This document shows, piece by piece, positions 17,750 through 24,816 of a stretch of 49,030 nt of DNA. Both the position numbers and the translations under genes were made by a program. The DNA is from an uncultured Rhodothermaceae bacterium. GTDB taxonomy: Bacteria > Bacteroidota > Rhodothermia > Rhodothermales > Salinibacteraceae. The notes beneath the pieces were generated by a model. The model did no database searches. It was not told the origin of the DNA and was given only the letters and a program-made list of their open reading frames with translations. The stretch is from contig CAJXLX010000008.1 of the NCBI GenBank assembly GCA_913056335.1, positions 1 through 49,030 on the forward strand, in the 5' to 3' direction. Position 1 is the first letter of the stretch, and each line of letters opens with the position of its first letter.

Positions 17750-19990
17750 ATGATTCAAGCCTCGTCGGTGCTCAAAGAAGCCAACATCTCGGTTGAGCCT
17801 ACGTACGAGGCGCGCTTGGAGCGCCTGCTGGCCCACTGCCGTACCCACCTGCCATCGGTAGATGAGGACATGGTACGGCGGGCGTTTCGGCTCAGCTACT
17901 GGGCGCATCGCCATCACTGGCGGGCCTCGGGCGAGCGCTACATCGCGCATCCGATGCAGGTGGCCGACATTGTGGCACGCGACATTGGACTCGATGATGT
18001 AAGCGTGGCTGCTGCCCTTCTGCACGACGTGGTTGAAGATACGGATCTTTCGATCGGACTCATCCGAGAAGAGTTCGGCGACACGCTGGCCACAATCATC
18101 GACGGGCTTACCAAGATCAGCGGGGTGTTTGCAAGCCGCGAGCTGGGACAGGCCGAAAACGTGCGCAAGCTCATGCTCTCGATGGCGACCGATGTGCGCG
18201 TCATCCTGGTCAAGTTTGCCGACCGCCTCCATAACATGCGCACCATCGAGGCGCTTCCCAAAGAGAAGCAGCTCAAGAAAGCCAGTGAGACCAAGGAGCT
18301 GTTTGCTCCGCTGGCGCACCGGTTCGGGCTGTTTGCCGTGAAGAGCGAACTGGAAGACCTTACGCTGAAGGTGCTCGATCCTGACTCCTACCAGCACATT
18401 GTAGACAGCCTGGCCGATCGGAAGGAAGAGCGTGAGGCATACATCGCGTACTTTATTGAACCGCTTAGGCAGCGGTTGGAAAACGAAGGATTCACCTTCG
18501 ACGTGTATGGACGCGTAAAAAACATCTACTCAATCCACCGCAAGATGAAGCGGCAGAACAAGCCGCTGGACGAGATCTACGACATCTTTGCGATTCGGAT
18601 CGTGATCGATGAGGCAGGCAAAAAGGGCCGCGAAGACTGCTGGCGGGTCTATTCCATCGTTACAGATCTCTACAAGCCGCTGCCCGAGCGCTTCCGTGAC
18701 TTCATCTCGGTGCCAAAGTCCAATGGCTACCAGAGCCTGCACACGACGGTGCTGGGTCCGAAGGGGCGCCGCGTCGAGGTGCAGGTGCGCACGAAAGAGA
18801 TGCACGAGATTGCCGAGCGCGGCGTGGCCGCGCACTGGAAGTACAAGGAAGGCGCCGATCGCTCTGATGAGGAGATGGACCAGTTCCTCGACTGGGTGCG
18901 CGACCTGCTGGAGAGCCCGAAGCCCGAGCAGGCCACCGAATTTGTCGAGGAGTTTCAACTCAACCTCTACGACGAGGAGATCTATGTCTTCACGCCACAG
19001 GGCGATCTCATGACACTGCCCCAAGGGGCAACCCCCGTCGACTTTGCGTTTAAGGTGCACACCGAAGTCGGCATGCAGTGCATTGGCGCGAAGGTAAACG
19101 GCAAGATGGTGCCGCTCTCGCGCGAGCTGTCCAGCGGCGACCAGGTAGAAGTCATTACCTCGAAGAAGCAAACCCCGAATCCAGACTGGAGCAACTTTGT
19201 GGTGACGCACAAAGCGCGTAGCCGCATCCGGCACTGGACGAACGAGAAGCGCCGCAAGACCGCGAAGCTGGGCCGCGAGATCTGGGAGAAAGAGGCGCGC
19301 CGGGCCAGCGTTGAAATCAGTGATCAAGACCTGCAGGAGGTGGCCCACGAACTCAAGTTTCCGGATCTGCAGCAGCTCTTCTATGAGATTGGGAGTGGTC
19401 TCTACGAACCGCAGAAGCTCATCAACCGCATCAAAACAGGCGGGCAATCGGAAAACGGTACTGAAGACGAAGACGACGAGCAGGCGCTTCGCAAGAAGTA
19501 CGAACGCTTTTTGGATGCGGCACAGACCTCGGGCAAGCAGGCGCTGCTCATTAACGGCGAGTTGCAAACAGATCTGGCCGTGAACTATGCCGCATGTTGC
19601 AACCCCATACCAGGCGACGAGGTGTTTGGGTACGTGAGTCGATCGGGCTCGATCAACATCCACCGCTCAAACTGCCCAAACGCCCCCGATTTGCTTGCCA
19701 ACCACCCAGACCGCATCTTGGAAGTAGACTGGAGCCACCAGAACGATGTGCAGTTCGGTGCGGCGCTGCGGCTGGTGGGCGAAGATCGCGTTGGCATGGT
19801 AAATGACCTGACGACCGTGATTTCCAAGAACTTAAAGACGAATATTCGGTCTATAACCATTGATTCGGAAGACGGCATCTTTTCTGGAACGGTCGTGCTG
19901 CATGTAAGCGACCTGGAGCACCTGAAGCGCCTGATGGAACGTCTGAAACGTATTGATGGCATCCATGGTGTGTACCGGTTTGAAGAGTAG
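17750..19990 (+). CDS. Bifunctional (p)ppGpp synthetase/hydrolase, Rel/SpoT family
   Basis: A 746-residue Rel/SpoT-type protein that makes and breaks the alarmone (p)ppGpp. The hydrolase domain is intact: His-Asp at 92-93 (LHDVVEDTD) and Asp158 (FADRLHNMRT). The synthetase domain has RFRDFISVPKSNGYQSLHTT (from residue 314) and VQVRTKEMHEIAERGVAAHW; RFRD at 314-317 corresponds to the RxKD-type motif of bifunctional enzymes rather than the ExDD of RelA. A TGS domain follows (VFTPQGDLMTLPQGATPVDF), then the zinc-finger region with Cys616-Cys617 (YAACCNPIPGDE) and a C-terminal ACT domain from about residue 670. Both activities are expected. It stands alone after the ribosomal terminator; the next gene (HU family) lies 97 bp on. 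Confidence 0.95.
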   Translation: MIQASSVLKEANISVEPTYEARLERLLAHCRTHLPSVDEDMVRRAFRLSYWAHRHHWRASGERYIAHPMQVADIVARDIGLDDVSVAAALLHDVVEDTDLSIGLIREEFGDTLATIIDGLTKISGVFASRELGQAENVRKLMLSMATDVRVILVKFADRLHNMRTIEALPKEKQLKKASETKELFAPLAHRFGLFAVKSELEDLTLKVLDPDSYQHIVDSLADRKEEREAYIAYFIEPLRQRLENEGFTFDVYGRVKNIYSIHRKMKRQNKPLDEIYDIFAIRIVIDEAGKKGREDCWRVYSIVTDLYKPLPERFRDFISVPKSNGYQSLHTTVLGPKGRRVEVQVRTKEMHEIAERGVAAHWKYKEGADRSDEEMDQFLDWVRDLLESPKPEQATEFVEEFQLNLYDEEIYVFTPQGDLMTLPQGATPVDFAFKVHTEVGMQCIGAKVNGKMVPLSRELSSGDQVEVITSKKQTPNPDWSNFVVTHKARSRIRHWTNEKRRKTAKLGREIWEKEARRASVEISDQDLQEVAHELKFPDLQQLFYEIGSGLYEPQKLINRIKTGGQSENGTEDEDDEQALRKKYERFLDAAQTSGKQALLINGELQTDLAVNYAACCNPIPGDEVFGYVSRSGSINIHRSNCPNAPDLLANHPDRILEVDWSHQNDVQFGAALRLVGEDRVGMVNDLTTVISKNLKTNIRSITIDSEDGIFSGTVVLHVSDLEHLKRLMERLKRIDGIHGVYRFEE

Positions 19991-20087
19991 TTTGGAGTGC
20001 TGCCGTCGGCTGATGTGAGACCGCACAGAGAACATCGTACAACGACGTATCAACTCGGTATTCTGACCTCCTAACGACTTCGATTCG

Positions 20088-20465
20088 ATGGCAGAGCGTA
20101 CTGAAACCGTCACCAAAAAAGATATTGCACGCCGCGTTGCGAACCGCATGGACGAGCCCGTTTATAAGAGCGAGCCATGGGTGAACACGGTGCTTGAGGC
20201 GATTGGCGATTTCCTTGTTGAGGCCGATCCTGATGTGCGCATTGAGCTGCGCGACTTCGGTGTCTTCGAGGTCAAAAAGACCAAAGCCAAACCAAAGGCG
20301 CGTAACCCGAAGACCAACGAAACGGTGTTTGTGCACAGCCGCCGCAAAACGCACTTCCGTCCTGGCAAGCGCATCCGCGAGGTGCTCAAGCAGCCGCTGC
20401 ACGAACTGGGCTACGAAATCCCCGAAGGGAGCGCCGACAAGCATCTTGACGAAGACGACGAGTAA
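20088..20465 (+). CDS. HU/IHF-family DNA-binding protein with acidic tail
   Basis: A 125-residue nucleoid protein of the HU/IHF fold. VTKKDIARRVANRM opens the helical dimer part, IELRDFGVFEVKK is the beta-sheet signature, and ARNPKTNETVFVHSRRKTHF is the DNA-inserting arm with the conserved Pro after Asn at its tip; FRPGKRIREVL closes the core. Compared with the usual 90 residues it has extra N-terminal residues and about 20 additional C-terminal ones ending in an acidic run (DKHLDEDDE). Three bases separate it from ruvX, so the two are likely co-translated. Confidence 0.9.
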   Translation: MAERTETVTKKDIARRVANRMDEPVYKSEPWVNTVLEAIGDFLVEADPDVRIELRDFGVFEVKKTKAKPKARNPKTNETVFVHSRRKTHFRPGKRIREVLKQPLHELGYEIPEGSADKHLDEDDE

Positions 20466-20468
20466 CCC

Positions 20469-20897
20469 GTGCTCAACACGCCGCCCCGTTTTGTTGGCAT
20501 CGACTACGGTACGAAGCGCGTAGGACTGGCGCTTTCGGATCCGTTGCACATGACAGCGCATCCCCACGATACGGTGTCGCCCGCAACGCTTGTTGGGGTG
20601 CTGGAGGTGCTGGCCGATACGCACGGCCTGGCTGGCATTGTGATCGGATGGCCCCTGGAGCGGGACGGCACCACGGGCCCCATGACCGAGCGTGTGCAGA
20701 CGTGTATCAATACAATAGAGGATGCACTGCCTGCTGTGTCCATCACGCGCCGCGACGAGCGCAACACCTCTGAGCTCGCGCAGCAGGCGTTAAGCGAGGC
20801 GGGCGTGCGCCAGCCGGGGCGCTACGACAAAGGCCGGGTGGATGCTGCTGCCGCTGCCCTCATCCTGCAAGACTATCTCGATGAGCAGGCTCCGTAG
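20469..20897 (+). CDS. ruvX: Putative pre-16S rRNA nuclease / Holliday junction resolvase-like (YqgF/RuvX)
   Basis: A 142-residue RNase H-fold protein of the YqgF family, linked to final 5' trimming of 16S rRNA. FVGIDYGTKRVGLALSDP gives the first catalytic Asp (Asp12); IVIGWPLERDGTTGPMTERV, RRDERNTS and KGRVDAAAAALILQDYL give the other family motifs. The start is GTG at 20469, three bases after the HU-like gene. The only ATG candidates lie inside the conserved core, so GTG is preferred. Its 3' end faces the DUF72 gene with 7 bp between the stops. Confidence 0.92.
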   Translation: MLNTPPRFVGIDYGTKRVGLALSDPLHMTAHPHDTVSPATLVGVLEVLADTHGLAGIVIGWPLERDGTTGPMTERVQTCINTIEDALPAVSITRRDERNTSELAQQALSEAGVRQPGRYDKGRVDAAAAALILQDYLDEQAP

Positions 20898-20904
20898 CAC
20901 GGGG

Positions 20905-21966
20905 TTACGTGCGCTGCCCAGACCGCTTGGCGCGCTCATCCAGAATGCGATGGGCAATCGTACGGGCGAGCTCCGGTGCGTTGCCCCAGGCACGGTTATT
21001 GGCAATTAGATATAAGTTGGCCTCCTGCTTTTCGGCCTGAAACGCCAGCGCTGTTGCATCCAGTACCATATCGCGCGCCTGCTGCGTTTCCGAAAGCGCA
21101 GGCACTGCAGCGTCGAAGGGATGCGCGTGCTTAAACGCTTCGGCATAGGGCATATCGCGCGGCGTAAGCAGGCGGCTAACCACCGTGCCCGTGCGCTCCG
21201 TAAAGCGCTGTCCGCACCGGTGCCACTGCTCGCGAATCATAGGCAGCCAGTTCCAGTGGCTGAACACATGGCCCAGCCCGCGCGAGGCCAGCCAGTCGAA
21301 GTAGACCGGCTGCAGCAGATGCGCTGAGCGGATTTCGAGATGGGTAGGCACCGCGGTCGGCACCTCCGCAAAAAACGAATCCAACTCCTCGGCAAACGCC
21401 CGTGGGGGCGGACTGTCCCCGCGGCGCTGGTACTCCTGTTGAAAGATAACGCCCACAAGTCGGTTATCGAGCAGTTCGCGCGCCGGATCCAGAAATGTGG
21501 ACACGTAGGCCTCCGCATCCAGGTAATTGGTGTTATCGGTGTAGCGCGGCCCGTCGCTGGTGTTGGTGCGTAGGGTGCGTGCACTGAAGCGTTGCGGGGC
21601 CTTTAGCAGAAAGCGTGCCGTGCTCGGAGCGGCGTCCGCGTAGCGCTTGAGCGTGTGGAAGGTGCGCGTAGGATCGCCCGCGTCATGGAGTGGGTGGTAG
21701 AAGGTGAAGTCGACCTCCAGTACCGAAAAGTGATCGAAGTACTCGGGGGCGTACGAAATGGGCACCTTGCCGATGCTATACGACGAGCCGCCCAGCGAGC
21801 GCGACTGCGTGCTCACCTCCTCGGCAGCCGATTCGGGGTAGATCTGCCCAATCCAACCCGCATAGCGGTCGCTGGCGGTGCCAAAGCGCACGTGGGGGTG
21901 AATGTGCTGAAAGACGTAGGCATCGGCCTGGTCGCGGAGCACATCGAGCGAGGAAACGTCAGGCAT
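20905..21966 (-). CDS. DUF72 (YecE-like) family protein
   Basis: A 353-residue protein of the DUF72/YecE family, a TIM-barrel-like family without an agreed function. Typical segments are HVRFGTASDRYAGWIGQIYP near the start, YFDHFSVLEVDFTFY around residue 76, RFLLKAPQRFSA, and LYLIANNRAWGNAPELARTI near the end. Start at the ATG at 21964-21966. It is the second gene of a reverse-strand pair, 42 bp after the HIT-protein gene. Confidence 0.88.
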   Translation of the reverse strand: MPDVSSLDVLRDQADAYVFQHIHPHVRFGTASDRYAGWIGQIYPESAAEEVSTQSRSLGGSSYSIGKVPISYAPEYFDHFSVLEVDFTFYHPLHDAGDPTRTFHTLKRYADAAPSTARFLLKAPQRFSARTLRTNTSDGPRYTDNTNYLDAEAYVSTFLDPARELLDNRLVGVIFQQEYQRRGDSPPPRAFAEELDSFFAEVPTAVPTHLEIRSAHLLQPVYFDWLASRGLGHVFSHWNWLPMIREQWHRCGQRFTERTGTVVSRLLTPRDMPYAEAFKHAHPFDAAVPALSETQQARDMVLDATALAFQAEKQEANLYLIANNRAWGNAPELARTIAHRILDERAKRSGQRT

Positions 21967-22008
21967 AACAAGTCGGCATCAGGAACGAGACAAGCAATGA
22001 GCGAGGCG

Positions 22009-22518
22009 CTACGCCTCTGTATCCGACGCGATAACGGCTTCGAGTTTCGCGTACGTATCGCTGAGCGACTCGGGAATCACCTTCGTCTGGCCGGTCGTGG
22101 GCATGAAGTTCGTATCGCCGTCCCAGCGCGGTACCACATGCATGTGCAGATGCTCGGGGATACCCGCCCCTGCTGCGCGCCCCAGGTTCATTCCCACATT
22201 GAAGCCATCGGGATGGAGCGCTGTGCGCAGCCACCCCATGCACCGGTTTGCCGTCTGGGCCAGCGCAATGCGCTCCGCATCCGTAAGCGCATCATAGTCG
22301 GCGACTACGCGGTACGGCAGCACAAGCAGGTGCCCGTTGTTATACGGATGCAAATTCATGATCACAAACACCTCCGCGCCACGCCACAAGATCAGATTCT
22401 CGCGGTCGTCGTCTTGTGCTGCCAAGTGTGCAAAGATAGACGTACCCTCGCCCAGTTCAGGGCGGTCGTTGGCCGTTTCTACATAAGCGGCGCGCCAGGG
22501 GCTCCAGAGCCGATCCAT
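22009..22518 (-). CDS. HIT-family nucleotide hydrolase/transferase
   Basis: A 169-residue histidine-triad protein. HLHMHVVPRWDGD near residue 110 is the HxHxH active-site motif, with the nucleotide-binding region LHPYNNGHLLVLPYR earlier. The N-terminus MDRLWSPWRAAYV is typical of the Ap4A phosphorylase-like HIT group, so dinucleoside polyphosphate or nucleotide-conjugate cleavage is likely; the substrate is not shown. I start at the ATG at 22516-22518; the frame is open to 22626 but those 36 residues precede the conserved start. Shares a 113-bp divergent upstream region with the PHP gene. Confidence 0.9.
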   Translation of the reverse strand: MDRLWSPWRAAYVETANDRPELGEGTSIFAHLAAQDDDRENLILWRGAEVFVIMNLHPYNNGHLLVLPYRVVADYDALTDAERIALAQTANRCMGWLRTALHPDGFNVGMNLGRAAGAGIPEHLHMHVVPRWDGDTNFMPTTGQTKVIPESLSDTYAKLEAVIASDTEA

Positions 22519-22631
22519 AGTCAGCATAAACAAGAGGGAAGACAACGGGCATCTGTAAACTTCGGGGACCAGGTACGGTTCAGGGGGATGCGACACGCTG
22601 CCTTGACTCCCCTTACCGTCCGCCATCTTTT

Positions 22632-23459
22632 ATGGCCTACGCTGATCTGCACACGCACAGCACCGCCTCTGACGGCCACCTTGCACCCCGCGATTTGGTT
22701 CGCGAGGCCAAAGCCACCGGCCTGGGCGTATTAGCGCTAACCGATCACGACACCGTAGCAGGACTTGCGGAGGCCAAGACTACAGCCGAAGCGGAGGGGC
22801 TGGTTTTCGTGCCGGGCGTAGAATGTACTGTGCACCACAACGGGCACGGCGTTCACCTGCTGGGCTACGGATTTGACCCGAGCGATGAGGCGCTGACCCG
22901 CCACCTTGCACGTTACGCCACCGCACGTATCGAACGGGCCCAGGCGATTGTCGAAAAGCTGCAATCTGTGTGCGGTATCGACATCACCTGGACGGATGTG
23001 CAGCGCCAGGTGCCGAAGGGAGACGGCGTGGTGGCGCGGCCACACATTGCCGCAGCGCTGCAGCACGTCGGCGCAGTCGACTCCATTAGCGATGCATTCG
23101 ACACCTATCTGGGCGACCACGAGCCCGCGCATGTGCCCCTGCCCGAAGTCGAAGCCACGTGGATGATTGATCAGATTCACGAGGCTGGTGGTATCACCGC
23201 GATTGCGCACCCCGGACACTGGCTACCCGGACGCGTGCTGCGCGGACTCATTGGGGCCGGGCTCGACGCATTAGAGTGCGTGCACCCCTCGCACGATGCC
23301 TCGCTCGAAGCCTACTATCGAAACCGGGCCCGCGCCAACGACCTGCTCGTGACGGGCGGATCCGACTTTCATGGTCCGCTGCATGCCACCGCACGCGGAG
23401 TTGGGCACACCGGACTCTCACGGCGGGCCTGGGAACGAATCGCCGCAGCCTGTACGTAA
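22632..23459 (+). CDS. PHP-domain phosphoesterase (YciV / RNase AM-like)
   Basis: A 275-residue PHP-domain metal-dependent phosphoesterase. The metal-binding pattern is complete: DLHTHSTASDG (residues 5-15), LTDHDT, VPGVECT, ARPHIA, AIAHPGHW and GSDFHGP. Members of this group degrade 3',5'-bisphosphonucleotides or trim RNA 5' ends; the exact substrate cannot be read from the sequence. The ATG at 22632 gives MAYADLHTHS, the normal start. Followed by ribH after 45 bp. Confidence 0.9.
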   Translation: MAYADLHTHSTASDGHLAPRDLVREAKATGLGVLALTDHDTVAGLAEAKTTAEAEGLVFVPGVECTVHHNGHGVHLLGYGFDPSDEALTRHLARYATARIERAQAIVEKLQSVCGIDITWTDVQRQVPKGDGVVARPHIAAALQHVGAVDSISDAFDTYLGDHEPAHVPLPEVEATWMIDQIHEAGGITAIAHPGHWLPGRVLRGLIGAGLDALECVHPSHDASLEAYYRNRARANDLLVTGGSDFHGPLHATARGVGHTGLSRRAWERIAAACT

Positions 23460-23504
23460 CAGCTTGCCAACTGCATCCTCAAGAAACGCGCTGCACCTAA
23501 TCTT

Positions 23505-23981
23505 ATGCCGACCCGCATCCAAGGACGCCACATTGCCCCTGACGGAGCTCGCTTCGGAATCATACTGAGCCGCTTCAACGACCTGATTACCGAACGGCTG
23601 CTGGAGGGGGCACTGGACACGCTACGGCGGCACGGGGTGGACACCGAGGAGCTACCCGTTGTGGAGTGCCCGGGCGCGTTCGAAATCCCCGTGCTGGCCA
23701 AGCAGATGGCAACCTCGGGGACGTACGATGCCATCATTACGCTGGGCGCCGTCATTCGCGGAGCCACGCCGCATTTCGACTATGTGTGCTCGGGAGTTAC
23801 CAGCGGCATCACAAGCGTATCGGTGGATACGGGGGTGCCTGTTATCTTTGGCGTGCTTACCACCGACACTATCGAACAGGCCCTTGAGCGGGCAGGGAGC
23901 AAGGCAGGTAACAAGGGCGAAGAAGCCGCGCTGGCCGCACTCGAAATGGTCGATGTACGCACGCAGCTCCCTGCTTCATAG
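23505..23981 (+). CDS. ribH: 6,7-dimethyl-8-ribityllumazine synthase
   Basis: Lumazine synthase, 158 residues, the penultimate enzyme of riboflavin biosynthesis, which condenses the ribityl-pyrimidine with 3,4-dihydroxy-2-butanone phosphate. [53 protein letters not shown] and [20 protein letters not shown] are all canonical. No other rib gene and no FMN riboswitch-like leader is seen near it. Confidence 0.96.
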   Translation: MPTRIQGRHIAPDGARFGIILSRFNDLITERLLEGALDTLRRHGVDTEELPVVECPGAFEIPVLAKQMATSGTYDAIITLGAVIRGATPHFDYVCSGVTSGITSVSVDTGVPVIFGVLTTDTIEQALERAGSKAGNKGEEAALAALEMVDVRTQLPAS

Positions 23982-23997
23982 CAGCTTCCTGTGAGTG

Positions 23998-24020
23998 ATC
24001 GGTGAACCCGGAACACCGAT
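23998..24020 (+). terminator. Hairpin after ribH
   Basis: A perfect 7-bp inverted repeat, ATCGGTG/CACCGAT, with a 9-base loop, 16 bp after the ribH stop. No T run follows, so termination would be weak or factor-dependent. The remaining bases up to 24171 hold no gene; the tRNA promoter should lie here, with TTGC-rich and TTATATG sequences near 24116-24147, but the spacing is poor. Confidence 0.4.
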
Positions 24021-24171
24021 AAGGGGGAATCGTCAATGTGTATGGCCTAACGGAGAGAGCGCCTTCGGGCTCAACCAGAGATCTTGCTTGTCCAGATTAA
24101 CAAGTTCACGGTCTCTTGCCTTGCGAAAAAGCCAACCGGCTTATATGTTGAGGTCTACGTTAGCGCAACAT

Positions 24172-24246
24172 GGTGATCGTAGCTCAGTTGGTTAGAGCGC
24201 CAGGTTGTGGTCCTGGAGGCCGAGGGTTCAAATCCCTCCGGTCACC
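24172..24246 (+). tRNA. tRNA-His (anticodon GTG)
   Basis: Cloverleaf reads cleanly: acceptor GTGATCG pairs with CGGTCAC (one G-T), D arm AGCTCAGTTGGTTAGAGC, anticodon stem CCAGG/CCTGG with loop holding GTG at 24207-24209, T arm GAGGGTTCAAATCCCTC. The extra G at position -1 (24172) opposite C73 (24246), a hallmark of tRNA-His, is encoded. The CCA end is not encoded. Confidence 0.97.
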
Positions 24247-24263
24247 CTTACATACTGAACTAT

Positions 24264-24338
24264 GCCGCGTTCGTCTAGCCTGGTCTAGGACGCCGCCCTT
24301 TCACGGCGGTAACACGGGTTCGAATCCCGTACGCGGTA
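24264..24338 (+). tRNA. tRNA-Glu (anticodon TTC)
   Basis: Acceptor GCCGCGT pairs with ACGCGGT (a G-T at the first pair). The anticodon stem CCGCC/GGCGG encloses CTTTCAC, with anticodon TTC at 24300-24302, and the T arm ACGGGTTCGAATCCCGT is canonical. The discriminator is A (24338); CCA is not encoded. It lies 17 bp after tRNA-His and is probably on the same transcript. Confidence 0.96.
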
Positions 24339-24343
24339 CCTTC

Positions 24344-24377
24344 AAGCACCTCGGCACGTCTGCCGAGGTGCTTTTTT
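24344..24377 (+). terminator. Intrinsic terminator of the tRNA operon
   Basis: A perfect stem of at least 12 bp (AGCACCTCGGCA/TGCCGAGGTGCT) with a four-base loop CGTC, starting six bases after tRNA-Glu and running into six T. A very clear Rho-independent terminator. Confidence 0.93.
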
Positions 24378-24816
24378 GTGTGTAGCATCGCTTTTCGTTT
24401 GGGCAGCATCCTGATGTGTTCAAACCGCAGGATGCACTGCATCCATAGAGCTTCGTTCCGTCTGGAAGCAACGCCACGCAAAGTACCCTCCTGGCATGGA
24501 CGGCTCTGCGGGCAACAGCACAGTCGAACAGGAAATCTGTCTTGCGATCACTGCTGGAATCGCTTGCCCCAATCAACGTTTGTATCAGGAACTCTTTCAC
24601 TTAGGGGGCTCTGAAGGAGTGTTACAAAAAAGAAACTTGCCGTCTTGCATCACGTTGGGCGATCCTGTATTATGAGAATGCAGTAAACGAAAGGTGTAGG
24701 GCCTGCAGCACCACATCCCCTGCTGAATCGGTGTTGCCGATGCTGGCCATTAAAATCAGCCGCTGCCCCCACGCCCACTGTACTCGCCACCCTTTTCATG
24801 CATTCGAGCGCACGCT
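24378..24816 (+). other. Intergenic region upstream of the pseudokinase gene
   Basis: 439 bp with no convincing gene on either strand. It contains an 8-bp inverted repeat GCATCCTG/CAGGATGC near 24404-24435 and the promoter-like sequence listed separately. Short frames here have no recognisable product. Confidence 0.6.
24645..24673 (+). promoter_or_regulatory. Sigma70-like promoter candidate
   Basis: TTGCAT (24645-24650) and TATTAT (24668-24673) are separated by exactly 17 bp, close to the primary-sigma consensus, in an otherwise gene-free stretch. It would give a leader of about 135 bases to the gene starting at 24817. Sequence match only. Confidence 0.4.

Noticed and set aside
22519-22631. 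Possible riboswitch or small RNA in the divergent HIT-PHP spacer, or an FMN riboswitch before ribH.
   Set aside because: The spacers are only 113 bp and 45 bp and show no conserved riboswitch elements.
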